A stretch of 64,000 bases of DNA, taken from Fibrisoma limi BUZ 3. Lineage in GTDB: Bacteria > Bacteroidota > Bacteroidia > Cytophagales > Spirosomataceae. The position numbers and the translations under genes are program-made. The stretch covers positions 525,174 to 589,173 of the forward strand of contig NZ_CAIT01000010.1 of the NCBI RefSeq assembly GCF_000296815.2, given 5' to 3'. The notes beneath the pieces were generated by a model, which was given only the letters and a program-made list of their open reading frames with translations, was not told the origin of the DNA and ran no database searches. Positions 29,301 to 38,078 of the stretch are shown piece after piece (the stretch's first letter is position 1; each line of letters starts with the position of its first letter).

Positions 29301-29361
29301 GTTTTCGGTTTTCAGTTTTCGGTTTTCAGTTTGCCGGTCAGAAAACCGGAAACTGAAAACC
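29301..29361. repeat. Intercistronic hairpin of 7-nt units inside the sucA-sucB operon
   Basis: Direct 7-nt units GTTTTCG, GTTTTCA, GTTTTCG, GTTTTCA, GTTTGCC run from 29301 to 29335. The last part (29321-29337) pairs with CCGGAAACTGAAAACC at 29346-29361 with a single bulged base. It lies between two genes that must be co-transcribed, so it is unlikely to act as a terminator. Confidence 0.8.
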
Positions 29362-29378
29362 TTACCCGTAAACTGGGT

Positions 29379-32174
29379 TTATGCAAATGCTTTCTGGATA
29401 AGTTCGGCTTGTTCCTGCGTATGCACTTTGGCGTAGCCGGTAGCCGGTGATGCGGCTGCTTCCCGCGACACGACGCGCATGTTCAGGGTTTGTGCAATGC
29501 CAACCCGCAGCAGATAGGTCCAGTAACCGGTGTTTTCGGTTTCTTCCTGTACCCATACGTACTCGGCTTTTTTATACGGTTCGAGCACCGCGTTCAATTG
29601 CTTGACAGGCAGCGGAGCCAGTTGTTCGAGCCGTACGATGGCAACGTCGTCGCGTTGGTCAGCCTGTTGTTTCTCGAGCAATTCGTAATAAACCTTACCC
29701 GTGCAAAGCAATACGCGTTTGACCTTTTTGGCCTGAGCGTAGGAATCACCAATAACCTCCTGAAAGCTGCCTTTCGTGAGTTCGTCCATTGATGACACAC
29801 ACTTAGGATGGCGCAGCAGCGATTTCGGCGACATAACGACCAGCGGCTTCCGGAACGGCCACACCAGTTGCCGACGCAGCAGGTGGAAGAAGTTCGCCGG
29901 TGTCGAAATGTTAGCGACCACCATGTTGTACTCGGCGCAAAGTTGCAGGTAACGCTCAGGACGGGCGTTGGAGTGCTCGGGTCCCTGGCCTTCATAGCCG
30001 TGGGGGAGCAGCATCACCAAACCGTTCATGATGCCCCACTTCGATTCGCCCGCCGAAATAAACTGATCGACCATTACCTGCGCGCCGTTTGAAAAGTCGC
30101 CAAACTGCGCTTCCCAGATGGTGAGTGCGTGAGGGTTGGCCATCGCGTAGCCAAACTCAAAACCCAGCACACCGTATTCCGACAGCAGAGAGTTGTAGAT
30201 CTGGAATGTAGGTTGACCCTCGCGGATGTGGTCCAGCGATGAATACGCCTGATTTGTCTCCGCGTCGTGCAGAACGGCGTGGCGGTGGGAGAACGTACCC
30301 CGCTGCACATCCTGTCCGCTAAGCCGCACGAGTTTTCCTTCTGCCAGCACGGAGCCATACGCCAGTAGTTCGGCCGTACCCCAGTTGATCTGTTTTGTTT
30401 CAAACAGCATCTGTTGCCGGTCTTTCAGCAGTTTATCAATCTGCTTGAGCGGTTTAAAGCCTTCCGGAATGGTAACCAGCGCCTTGCCGATCGTATCCAG
30501 CGTTTCAGCCGATACGCCGGTTGCCGGTGACTGATCAAAATCCTCCGGGGTACTAAAGCGTAGCTCAGCCCAGTCGAGGTCGAGCCGTAGCGGTTTATAG
30601 GGGATTTCGGCTTTCTGCTTCACGCGGTCAAGCCGGTCCTGTAGCTGCTTTTTGAACTCGGTATCCATCCGGCTGGCCAGTTCGGCATCCACATCGCCCC
30701 GTTTGATGAGCAGCTGGTTGTAGATTTCGCGCGGGTTCGGATGCTTGTCGATCAGCGAGTACATTGTCGGCTGCGTGAACTTCGGCTCATCCGATTCATT
30801 GTGGCCGTACCGCCGGTAGCACACCATGTCGATGAACACGTCGCGGTTGAACTTCTCACGGAACTCAACGGCCAGCTTAGCACAGAAAATCACCGCTTCC
30901 GGATCGTCGCCGTTTACGTGGAAAATGGGCGCATCGATGATCTTGGCAATATCGGAGCAGTAGATCGACGAGCGGGCATCTTCAAAGTCGGTTGTGAAAC
31001 CAACCTGGTTGTTGATAACAAAGTGGATGGTGCCGCCGGTCTGGTAACCCGCCAGCTTGGCCATCTGCGTTACTTCGTATACGATGCCCTGGCCAGCCAC
31101 AGCCGCATCCCCGTGAATAAGGATCGGCAGAATTTTGTCGAAATCACCGTTGTATTCCTCATCGGCCTGTGCCCGTACGAACCCTTCAACAACGGGGTTA
31201 ACCGCTTCGAGGTGCGACGGGTTAGGGGCTAATTTTACGTTGATCTGCTTGCCGGTCGGGGTCTCGGTCAGGCTGGCGTAGCCGAGGTGGTATTTTACGT
31301 CGCCGTCGCCGTGTACCTGCTCTGGTACGTTCCCTTCAAATCCATCGAAGATGCTCTCGTACGACTTGCCCAGAATGTTGGCCAGTACGTTCAGGCGACC
31401 CCGGTGGGCCATGCCGATCATGACCTCTTCAACACCCAGTTCGGCTGCGGTGCTGATGATCGTATCGAGGGCCGGGATGGTGGCTTCACCGCCTTCCAGC
31501 GAAAAACGCTTCTGCCCAAGGTATTTTGTCGCCAGGAAGTTTTCCAGTACGGTAGCCTCGTTCAGCTTTTCCAGAATACGCTTCTTCTCGTCAAGCGTAG
31601 GCGTAAACGTCAGCGCTTCTTTCTCGATCTTGTTCCGTAGCCAGTTTTTTACGTCCAGCTCCCGGATGTACATGTATTCGAAGCCGATGTTACCCGCGTA
31701 AATCTTGCGGAGCGACTCCATAATGGTCCGCAGGGTAGCTGGTCCGATGCCCAGCAGCTTCCCTGACTCAAACACCGTATCCAGGTCGGCATCCGAAAGC
31801 GCATAATCAGGAAGATCAACGCGGGGCTGGCGATCTTTACGGGGTTTCAGCGGGTTGGTGGTGGCGAGCAGGTGGCCCCGCGACCGGTATGCCTTGATCA
31901 GGCTGGCAACCGAAACTTCCTTCTCGCGGTCCGACGGGTCGGCATGTTTGGTATCTACGGCCGGGGCTGAGCTCTGGCCGTTGGTGGCGGCCCCATTCGT
32001 AGCAGCCCCGTTGGTTTTGCCGTTGGCTTTTTCGCCGTAGGTTAATGAGAATTCGAATCCTTTGAAAAATTGCTGCCAGCTTTCGTCAACTGATTGAGGG
32101 TCTTGCTTATAAGACTGATAGAGTTGATCTACGTAAGCCGCGTCAGAATTAGCGATATATGAATACTGGTCCAT
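29379..32174 (-). CDS. sucA: 2-Oxoglutarate dehydrogenase E1 component
   Basis: The start is placed at the ATG at 32172-32174 (MDQYSYIANSDAAYVDQLY), giving 931 aa and the usual family N-terminus; an upstream in-frame start would overlap the promoter. Thiamine-diphosphate binding features include LPILIHGDAAVAGQGIVYEV and the following FVINNQVGFTTD. The C-terminal half carries LPHGYEGQGPEHSNARPERY. It decarboxylates 2-oxoglutarate and reductively succinylates the lipoyl group of E2. E3 is not encoded in the window. Confidence 0.97.
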   Translation of the reverse strand: MDQYSYIANSDAAYVDQLYQSYKQDPQSVDESWQQFFKGFEFSLTYGEKANGKTNGAATNGAATNGQSSAPAVDTKHADPSDREKEVSVASLIKAYRSRGHLLATTNPLKPRKDRQPRVDLPDYALSDADLDTVFESGKLLGIGPATLRTIMESLRKIYAGNIGFEYMYIRELDVKNWLRNKIEKEALTFTPTLDEKKRILEKLNEATVLENFLATKYLGQKRFSLEGGEATIPALDTIISTAAELGVEEVMIGMAHRGRLNVLANILGKSYESIFDGFEGNVPEQVHGDGDVKYHLGYASLTETPTGKQINVKLAPNPSHLEAVNPVVEGFVRAQADEEYNGDFDKILPILIHGDAAVAGQGIVYEVTQMAKLAGYQTGGTIHFVINNQVGFTTDFEDARSSIYCSDIAKIIDAPIFHVNGDDPEAVIFCAKLAVEFREKFNRDVFIDMVCYRRYGHNESDEPKFTQPTMYSLIDKHPNPREIYNQLLIKRGDVDAELASRMDTEFKKQLQDRLDRVKQKAEIPYKPLRLDLDWAELRFSTPEDFDQSPATGVSAETLDTIGKALVTIPEGFKPLKQIDKLLKDRQQMLFETKQINWGTAELLAYGSVLAEGKLVRLSGQDVQRGTFSHRHAVLHDAETNQAYSSLDHIREGQPTFQIYNSLLSEYGVLGFEFGYAMANPHALTIWEAQFGDFSNGAQVMVDQFISAGESKWGIMNGLVMLLPHGYEGQGPEHSNARPERYLQLCAEYNMVVANISTPANFFHLLRRQLVWPFRKPLVVMSPKSLLRHPKCVSSMDELTKGSFQEVIGDSYAQAKKVKRVLLCTGKVYYELLEKQQADQRDDVAIVRLEQLAPLPVKQLNAVLEPYKKAEYVWVQEETENTGYWTYLLRVGIAQTLNMRVVSREAAASPATGYAKVHTQEQAELIQKAFA

Positions 32175-32201
32175 GACGAAGACGCGTCGTTGTTTGACCT
32201 G

Positions 32202-32209
32202 CAAAGGTA
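32202..32209 (-). promoter_or_regulatory. -7 promoter element for sucA
   Basis: TACCTTTG on the minus strand is a perfect TAnnTTTG element, 27 bp before the sucA ATG. The nearest TTTG lies about 14 nt upstream, closer than usual, so the -33 element is uncertain. Confidence 0.45.
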
Positions 32210-32224
32210 GAGTATTGAGCAAAC

Positions 32225-32250
32225 AAAAACCGGTAAAATTTCCGGTTTTT
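32225..32250 (-). terminator. Intrinsic terminator of the FtsX-type permease gene
   Basis: In the minus direction the stem AAAAACCGG/CCGGTTTTT ends in GGTTTTTGTTT. It lies about 130 bp after the permease stop and just before the sucA promoter. Confidence 0.7.
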
Positions 32251-32383
32251 ATTCTATCCGTATGGCAAATCCGACGCGTTTATTATCATAACAACTGTGG
32301 CGCCGGATTAGTTGACGCGCTGTTGGCTACCGGAAACAGCCCCAGTACGTTGCATCAGGAACACGTAGCCGAAACCAGCCAAT

Positions 32384-33625
32384 CTATTCCTCTGCCAGCG
32401 TTTGGGATATGTTCATTCGGTAGATACCGATCGCCGGTAAAGCAGCGGCCAGGAGCCCAATCAGAACCGCCATGCCAAGCAGTAGCCACTCTTCCGGCAG
32501 AATTGTGAACGATGTGAGGTCGTAGTTATACTTCGACGAGACGGTGGCGGAGAAGAACCATAGCCCGACGCGGCTAAAGACGATACCCAGCACAAACCCG
32601 ATCAGGGCCAGCACCAACCCTTCGAGCAGGAGCATGCCGAACAACTGCGCCCGAGTCGCCCCCATCGACAACATTAAGGCCATTTCGTACCGGCGTTCTT
32701 TAAGTGAGTTGTATAACGATACAAAAACGCTGATTCCGGAAATAATAATGATGGCAATAGCCAGGCCCCGCAGAGTTTCGACGCCAACGCCCAGCAGGTC
32801 GAACAGGCGGTTAACCTCGATGTTGGGCAGGGCAGCCTGCAATTTTGAATTGGTGTTGATACCCCGTGCCAGCATCATGCCCAATGGATTCCGAAACTGA
32901 ATCAGCATGCTCGTGATTTCGCGGGGTTCATCCGCATGAGCTTCACCCTCTTTGTGGTCATGTTCTTCGCCTTCCGCATGTTCCTCGCCTTCGTCGTGGT
33001 GTTCTTCGCCGTGTTCGTGAATAGCCCAGATGCTCGATACGTTGGTCAGAATCAGTTGATCGGCTACGGTATTACTGGGGTTAAGAATGCCGACTACCTT
33101 ATATTTTGAGTCGGCGTGCGCTTCGCCGTTTTCATCCAACCCGTGCTGCCCGGAGAACGTATCGCCGATTTTCAGACCGGTAGCCTCTGCTACGCGTGGG
33201 CCAATAACGGCTTCGAGGTCTTGTTGGAACAACTCTCCCTGCCCGACCGTAGCGCCGAAATGATCAAGGTATTTTTTGTTCGTACCGACAATTCGGAACG
33301 ACCGGTAATTATCGCCCATGGCCAGGGGGATGGCCGTTTTGATCATGGGGTTCCGGGTAAGCCGTTCGGCTTCGTCGAGCGGGATGTTGCCAACCGGCGC
33401 GTCGATCTGGTAGATGCTCGAGAGGATCAACTGTAGTGGACTCCCTTTCGCACCAAGCACCATGTCGATGCCCCTGATGTTTTTGCGAAACTGATCATCC
33501 AGTTGCTTGTTAAGCAGCAGCAGTAGCGAAATGATGGTGATCCCGAGGGTCATCAGTAGCCCGCTCAGGAAACTGCTCAGGGGTTTATCGTTCAGGTTAC
33601 TCCAGCTAATTCGGAATAAATTCAT
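32384..33625 (-). CDS. FtsX/MacB-type ABC transporter permease with a His/Glu-rich extracytoplasmic loop
   Basis: This 413-aa protein has an N-terminal helix (LSGLLMTLGITIISLLLLLN), a large extracytoplasmic MacB-PCD domain and three C-terminal helices (LAIAIIIISGISVFVSLYN, LLEGLVLALIGFVLGIVF, LLLGMAVLIGLLAAALPAIG), the standard MacB fold. About residues 205-235 are a His/Glu/Asp-rich segment (HEHGEEHHDEGEEHAEGEEH...), suggestive of metal binding. No ATPase gene is adjacent; the partner must be encoded elsewhere. Similar permeases with such loops occur with zinc- or metal-related systems in other bacteria (from memory); the role here is inferred. Confidence 0.85.
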   Translation of the reverse strand: MNLFRISWSNLNDKPLSSFLSGLLMTLGITIISLLLLLNKQLDDQFRKNIRGIDMVLGAKGSPLQLILSSIYQIDAPVGNIPLDEAERLTRNPMIKTAIPLAMGDNYRSFRIVGTNKKYLDHFGATVGQGELFQQDLEAVIGPRVAEATGLKIGDTFSGQHGLDENGEAHADSKYKVVGILNPSNTVADQLILTNVSSIWAIHEHGEEHHDEGEEHAEGEEHDHKEGEAHADEPREITSMLIQFRNPLGMMLARGINTNSKLQAALPNIEVNRLFDLLGVGVETLRGLAIAIIIISGISVFVSLYNSLKERRYEMALMLSMGATRAQLFGMLLLEGLVLALIGFVLGIVFSRVGLWFFSATVSSKYNYDLTSFTILPEEWLLLGMAVLIGLLAAALPAIGIYRMNISQTLAEE

Positions 33626-33712
33626 GGCCGATGATTACGGAGATAGATGATAAAGTCGGTTGGGTACGTACAAACAGTTAGTCTACCGTCGAAAAGTACG
33701 AGACCTGCAACA

Positions 33713-34144
33713 TTATTGCAAATCTAGCCTAAAATGATGACTGACGATGTTGAACCGCTTTTTGAGGTATAATCGATGGGCATCGTAGCGGGCTGGATTG
33801 TGACCCGAGTCCAGTGTTACTACCTGACAGCCGGCCTGGCGAGCCTGTTCAATTACGAAATCAAGCAAGGCACCGGCATACCCTTTGCCGCGGCCTTCGG
33901 GTAAGGTCGACAGATCGTCGATATACAACGTACGGCCACTGTGCAGGAAGTGCTGGATACGGTACCCTGCAACGGCCGGTACCGTATCGCCGGTATCAAC
34001 AAAGGCCAGTTGAAATCGGTCTTCCTGCTGTTGCAACTGAATAAGTGCTAAAGCCTGCTCTTCGGTCAGATGAGGACGGAGCGCCAGCAGCGCGGGCAGG
34101 CACCGCCGAATATCAGGCTCGGTAGTGGCCAGTCGGATCGTCAT
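33713..34144 (-). CDS. GNAT-family N-acetyltransferase
   Basis: This 143-aa protein has the acetyl-CoA-binding motif PEGRGKGYAGALLDFVIEQA, preceded by strands ending in LYIDDLSTLP. The length is typical of a single-domain GNAT. It overlaps the stop of hemC by 4 bp (ATGA), suggesting translational coupling. The substrate is unknown. Confidence 0.9.
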   Translation of the reverse strand: MTIRLATTEPDIRRCLPALLALRPHLTEEQALALIQLQQQEDRFQLAFVDTGDTVPAVAGYRIQHFLHSGRTLYIDDLSTLPEGRGKGYAGALLDFVIEQARQAGCQVVTLDSGHNPARYDAHRLYLKKRFNIVSHHFRLDLQ

Positions 34145-35067
34145 GGTAAGTGTTCGTGGATACTACGCAAGATTTCATCGCCCCCGCGGGCCAGAATGCT
34201 CTCGGCCAGTTCGTGACCCAACTGTTCGGCCTGCGCGGCCGGTGCCGTGAATGTTTCGCGGAGTAGCTGCTGACCATCGAGGCTGATCAGACCGCCTGTT
34301 AAACTGATCTGGGCGTTTTCAATCGTAGCCAGGGCAAACACGGGGATGCTGCAACCTCCTTCGAGCCGCCGTAAAAAACCACGTTCGGCTTTCAGGCAGG
34401 CTTCGGTTGGCTCGTGGTTCGTCAGTTGGCGAATAATCCGCAGCTTGTCCGGAGCCAATGTATGAGCAGCTTCAATAGCTACACTGCCCTGCCCAACGGC
34501 GGGCGTAAAATCCTTAACAGGAAGGTGTTCGACAATCAGATCATCGTACTGCATCCGGTGCACACCGGCGTAGGCGAGAATCAGAGCGTCGCACTGGCCT
34601 TCGTCCAGTTTGCGCAGGCGAGTTTGCAGGTTGCCACGCATATCAACCACGCGGATGTGTGGACAAAAGTGCTTCAACATAGCCACCCGGCGTGTCGATG
34701 AGGTACCGATCACGAACGACTGGCCGCTGGTTAATGACAGATTCCGGTTGCGGCTCACGAGTACGTCGTTGACCTGCTCGCGCTCGGTGAAGGCAATAAT
34801 ACCCAGATCGGTGGGCAGCGATGATTGCAGGTCTTTGGCACTGTGAACGGCAATATCAATGGAGCCGGCGCGGAGCTGATCTTCCAGTTCCTGCGTAAAG
34901 ACGCCTTTGCTGCCAATTTTAGCGAGGGAGCGATCCTGAATCTGATCGCCTTTTGTTTCAATAAGGACCAGTTCGGAGGTTAGGCCACCCGCCTGCAGCA
35001 GCCGCTGAATGTATTCGGCCTGCCACAAAGCTAACTGACTCCCCCGAGTTCCGATTTTAATGTGCAT
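34141..35067 (-). CDS. hemC: Hydroxymethylbilane synthase (porphobilinogen deaminase)
   Basis: The ATG at 35065-35067 gives 308 aa beginning MHIKIGTRGSQLALWQAEYI, as in the family; the frame is open five codons further. It polymerises four porphobilinogen units in tetrapyrrole synthesis. The dipyrromethane-cofactor cysteine is in LEGGCSIPVFALA. HSAKDLQSSLP and SSTRRVAMLKH are the substrate-binding signatures. Divergent from hsp20. Confidence 0.96.
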   Translation of the reverse strand: MHIKIGTRGSQLALWQAEYIQRLLQAGGLTSELVLIETKGDQIQDRSLAKIGSKGVFTQELEDQLRAGSIDIAVHSAKDLQSSLPTDLGIIAFTEREQVNDVLVSRNRNLSLTSGQSFVIGTSSTRRVAMLKHFCPHIRVVDMRGNLQTRLRKLDEGQCDALILAYAGVHRMQYDDLIVEHLPVKDFTPAVGQGSVAIEAAHTLAPDKLRIIRQLTNHEPTEACLKAERGFLRRLEGGCSIPVFALATIENAQISLTGGLISLDGQQLLRETFTAPAAQAEQLGHELAESILARGGDEILRSIHEHLP

Positions 35068-35071
35068 GCTA

Positions 35072-35096
35072 CAAAGGTACAATATCTTTCCCCAAA
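35072..35096 (-). promoter_or_regulatory. -7 promoter element for hemC
   Basis: TACCTTTG on the minus strand lies immediately before the hemC start codon; a TTTG lies 13 nt upstream of it. A start site this close would leave a very short leader, so the call is tentative. Confidence 0.35.
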
Positions 35097-35256
35097 GCGC
35101 TGTAAGATGGGGGCGTCGTCGCCTGTTGATTTTGCAGTATCGCTGACATCAGTAGTTGTGGCGGTTTGTGGAAGATAAGCCCCACAAATGTACCAAAGCG
35201 CAACACCCCAGTTCCACACTCATCATATGCTTGTTTTCGTCCACTGGTCAAAATAG

Positions 35257-35310
35257 CGCCAAAACGGCACTTTTGGCGACTGATTCACTTTTTTCCTGAC
35301 AGGTTGGCGC
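35257..35310. promoter_or_regulatory. Three TTGGCG half-sites upstream of hsp20
   Basis: CGCCAAAA (35257-35264) and TTTTGGCG (35271-35278) form an inverted repeat, and a third copy TTGGCGC is at 35304-35310 in the second orientation. The cluster lies 75-130 bp before the Hsp20 start. It is not a CIRCE element. A heat-shock or stress operator is a guess based on position. Confidence 0.35.
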
Positions 35311-35384
35311 ATAGAATAGGGTTGGGGCAGTTAGGCACGTGGTTTGATTATTAGTAATTACTTGAACAGTAAATAGCAACACCT

Positions 35385-35792
35385 ATGAAAGCGATAGAAA
35401 ACGTATTTCAGGGCACGGGCGGACAGATCGATCTGTTGAATACGCTTTACGGCGGTTCAAGCATGACGACGATGAATGTGGAGCGCGAAGACGAGCGACT
35501 CGTGATTACACTGTCGGCCCCCGGCGTTGACGCCAGTTCGTTCAACGTCCTGATCGAAGGAAATAAATTAGTGCTCTATACACTACTGGTTGGTACCTCG
35601 GTACACAAAGATGATTACGAAGCGGGCCAGCGACTGGCTGTACCGATGTTCCTGCGCGTACTGGACATCCCAACATTTGTGGATGCTGAACAGATTGAAG
35701 CCGTTCATGAGCACGGTAAAGTGCTGGTGTTGCTCCCCTTTAAAGATGAAGAGCACTTACACCGCCGGATCGACATCAAAGATTTGTTTTGA
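35385..35792 (+). CDS. Hsp20/alpha-crystallin family small heat-shock protein
   Basis: The 135-aa protein has a central alpha-crystallin domain with NVEREDERLVITLSAPGVD and the usual GVDASSF start of strand 3. The final conserved motif, usually GVLTI, is replaced by GKVLVLLPF. The C-terminus RRIDIKDLF contains the I-x-I anchor used in oligomer assembly. It is shorter than typical sHSPs at the N-terminus, and may form small oligomers. It acts as an ATP-independent holdase. Confidence 0.82.
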   Translation: MKAIENVFQGTGGQIDLLNTLYGGSSMTTMNVEREDERLVITLSAPGVDASSFNVLIEGNKLVLYTLLVGTSVHKDDYEAGQRLAVPMFLRVLDIPTFVDAEQIEAVHEHGKVLVLLPFKDEEHLHRRIDIKDLF

Positions 35793-35848
35793 GTCTTTTA
35801 TTTCTGTCCCGGGGCATCTTTAGCCCTGTAGCCTATAGATTTAATGCA

Positions 35849-35877
35849 GGTCGCTTCTACGGGAGCGACCTTTTTTT
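35849..35877 (+). terminator. Intrinsic terminator after hsp20
   Basis: GGTCGCT/AGCGACC stem at 35849-35855 and 35864-35870 is followed by seven T residues. Confidence 0.85.
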
Positions 35878-35910
35878 GGTTTACCTCCTTCTTAAAGCCT
35901 ACTCAATCCA

Positions 35911-35938
35911 TTGACAATCAGACGTAATGGTATCTTTG
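35911..35938 (+). promoter_or_regulatory. Upstream candidate promoter of nrdB
   Basis: TTG(ACA) followed by 17 nt and TATCTTTG, a perfect TAnnTTTG element, about 216 bp before the nrdB start. It may be the distal of two promoters. Confidence 0.4.
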
Positions 35939-36044
35939 GTATTATTTTAAGAACTTACTTCTACCGTAGTCAGGCAATCGGTTGATTACGTTTTGTTTAT
36001 CACTTTTTCATATAGTCTTATCGGCTGAACTGAGGAAAATGAGC

Positions 36045-36074
36045 TTGCGTAAGTGGGCAGAAGGCTTAACTTTG
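36045..36074 (+). promoter_or_regulatory. Proximal candidate promoter of nrdB
   Basis: TTG, 19 nt, then TAACTTTG (36067-36074), a good Bacteroidota-type promoter, about 80 bp before the ATG. The spacing is close to ideal. No NrdR box is recognised in the 360-bp region between hsp20 and nrdB. Confidence 0.6.
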
Positions 36075-36154
36075 TTGAATCATTACTTCGGTACTTACTT
36101 CACTATGGGCTCAGTCGATTCTGACTGGAAAACCACATAACTACAAAAAGCCAC

Positions 36155-37147
36155 ATGCTACAACACGACGTTATCGAACCGATCTTAGAAGAAGACAAAG
36201 GCCGTTTTGTGCTGTTTCCCATTAAGCACAATGACATCTGGCAGATGTACAAAAAGCACGAAGCTTCATTCTGGACGGCCGAGGAGATTGACCTGTCGCA
36301 GGATTTAAAAGATTGGGACAACCTCAACGATGGTGAACGGCATTTTATCTCGCACGTACTGGCGTTTTTTGCCGCTTCCGATGGGATCGTCAACGAAAAC
36401 CTGGCGGTTAACTTTCTGTCGGAGGTGCAGTATGCGGAGGCTAAATGCTTCTATGGCTTCCAGGTGATGATGGAAAATATCCATTCGGAAACCTATTCAC
36501 TGCTAATTGATACGTATATCAAAGATCCCGTCGAGAAAGACCGGATGCTGAACGCTATCGATACGATTCCGTGCGTGCAGAAGAAGGCCGAGTGGGCACT
36601 ACGCTGGATTGAAAACGGTTCGTTTGCCGAGCGGCTGATTGCGTTTGCGGCCGTGGAGGGTATTTTCTTCTCCGGCTCGTTCTGCTCCATCTTCTGGCTG
36701 AAAAAGCGGGGCCTGATGCCGGGGCTGTCGTTTTCAAATGAACTGATCTCGCGCGACGAGGGGCTGCACCGCGACTTTGCCTGCCTGCTTTACACGGATC
36801 ATATCAAAAATAAAATGCCCGAGGAGGAGATCTACCAGATCGTTCGGGATGCGGTAACGATTGAGCAGGAGTTCGTGAGCGATGCCCTGCCCGTGTCGCT
36901 GATCGGGATGAATGCTGACCTCATGAAGCAATACATTGCCTTTGTGGCCGATCACCTGTTGGTTTCGCTGGGGTTGCGGGCAATCTACAACGTATCGAAT
37001 CCGTTCGACTTCATGGATATGATTTCATTGCAGGGCAAAACGAATTTCTTCGAGAAGCGCGTGGGCGAATACCAGAAAGCAGGCGTAATGGCGTCGGTGG
37101 ACAAGGAGCGCGAAACGGCCAAATTCTCAATGGAAGAGGATTTTTAA
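36155..37147 (+). CDS. nrdB: Class I ribonucleotide reductase small (R2) subunit
   Basis: This 330-aa ferritin-like protein resembles the eukaryotic R2: [20 protein letters not shown] corresponds to the mouse/human region with the radical tyrosine (the Tyr of CFYGFQ, about residue 100). The diiron ligands are visible in [31 protein letters not shown] and [10 protein letters not shown]2 supplies the tyrosyl radical to R1 for making deoxynucleotides. The large subunit gene is not adjacent, although nrdA and nrdB usually lie together. A terminator follows. Confidence 0.95.
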   Translation: MLQHDVIEPILEEDKGRFVLFPIKHNDIWQMYKKHEASFWTAEEIDLSQDLKDWDNLNDGERHFISHVLAFFAASDGIVNENLAVNFLSEVQYAEAKCFYGFQVMMENIHSETYSLLIDTYIKDPVEKDRMLNAIDTIPCVQKKAEWALRWIENGSFAERLIAFAAVEGIFFSGSFCSIFWLKKRGLMPGLSFSNELISRDEGLHRDFACLLYTDHIKNKMPEEEIYQIVRDAVTIEQEFVSDALPVSLIGMNADLMKQYIAFVADHLLVSLGLRAIYNVSNPFDFMDMISLQGKTNFFEKRVGEYQKAGVMASVDKERETAKFSMEEDF

Positions 37148-37167
37148 TAACCCTATTGTACTTGCAT

Positions 37168-37209
37168 AAACAAGCCGGTCGATTCACAACGACCGGCTTG
37201 TTTGTTTTT
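37168..37209 (+). terminator. Intrinsic terminator after nrdB
   Basis: Arms AAACAAGCCGGTCG (37168-37181) and CGACCGGCTTGTTT (37190-37203) are perfect, followed by a T-rich run. They lie 20 bp after the nrdB stop. Confidence 0.9.
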
Positions 37210-37278
37210 GGTTACCCGGTTGTTTGGCTAACAATTCGGATAACGGGCTTATTTTTACACCCTATCGTCTTTTAACTT

Positions 37279-38076
37279 ATGGCAGTAGCGGGCATCAGCC
37301 GATACCTTAGACTATGGCGGCACATCGCCAATCCGACCGAGTACGTATTCCGGCGTGGAGATCGACGTAAACGAAATCTGGTCTTCACAACGCGGCCGTT
37401 ACCGGTGCACTTTCAGGTACCTGATAGTCTTTATCAGGTTTTTAAAGAGATATTCATGGCTGATGTCTACGAGATCGATACGTTGGTTCGTGATCTGCCC
37501 ATCAAGCCCGTGGTGATTGATGTTGGGGCGAATGCGGGTTTCTTTGATATTCAGTTGCTTTCTAAAATTGGTGAGGCCACCATCTACGCGTACGAACCTA
37601 TGCCGGCTAACGTCCGAACGTTCAGGCAGACACTTGAGCAAAACGCAGCCCTACAACAGAATGTCCGGCTCTTTCAGATGGCCGTTACGGGAAAACCACT
37701 CGATAAGCTTGACCTCTACGCTGAAGCGGAAGAGAATAATCAGGTGGTTGCTTCTGCCTTCGCTGGCTTCAACGGCAACAACACGCAGAAGATTACCGTA
37801 CCCTGCATTACGCTCACGGACATTATACGCAGCAACGGGCTGGAATCGGTCGATCTGCTGAAGCTCGACTGCGAGGGCAGCGAATACGATATTATTTACA
37901 ACACGGACCCGGCTCTGGTACGGCGTGTTCAGAAGATGGTAGTCGAAGTGCACGACCTGGATAAGGACCAGAACAACATCACTACGTTCGATACCTACGT
38001 TCGGTCGCTGGGCTACGACACGACTTATACCCCGATTAATTCGTTCTGCTACGCCCTCGAAGCGGTCCGCCGATAA
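37279..38076 (+). CDS. FkbM-family methyltransferase
   Basis: This 265-aa protein has the SAM-binding motif PVVIDVGANAGFFDIQLL, then the acidic loop YAYEPMPANVRTFRQ. The C-terminal half includes VDLLKLDCEGSEYDIIYNTD, the FkbM hallmark. Such enzymes O-methylate sugars or related hydroxyls, frequently in surface glycan loci, consistent with the convergent glycosyltransferase 3 bp away. Confidence 0.9.
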   Translation: MAVAGISRYLRLWRHIANPTEYVFRRGDRRKRNLVFTTRPLPVHFQVPDSLYQVFKEIFMADVYEIDTLVRDLPIKPVVIDVGANAGFFDIQLLSKIGEATIYAYEPMPANVRTFRQTLEQNAALQQNVRLFQMAVTGKPLDKLDLYAEAEENNQVVASAFAGFNGNNTQKITVPCITLTDIIRSNGLESVDLLKLDCEGSEYDIIYNTDPALVRRVQKMVVEVHDLDKDQNNITTFDTYVRSLGYDTTYTPINSFCYALEAVRR

Positions 38077-38078
38077 GG

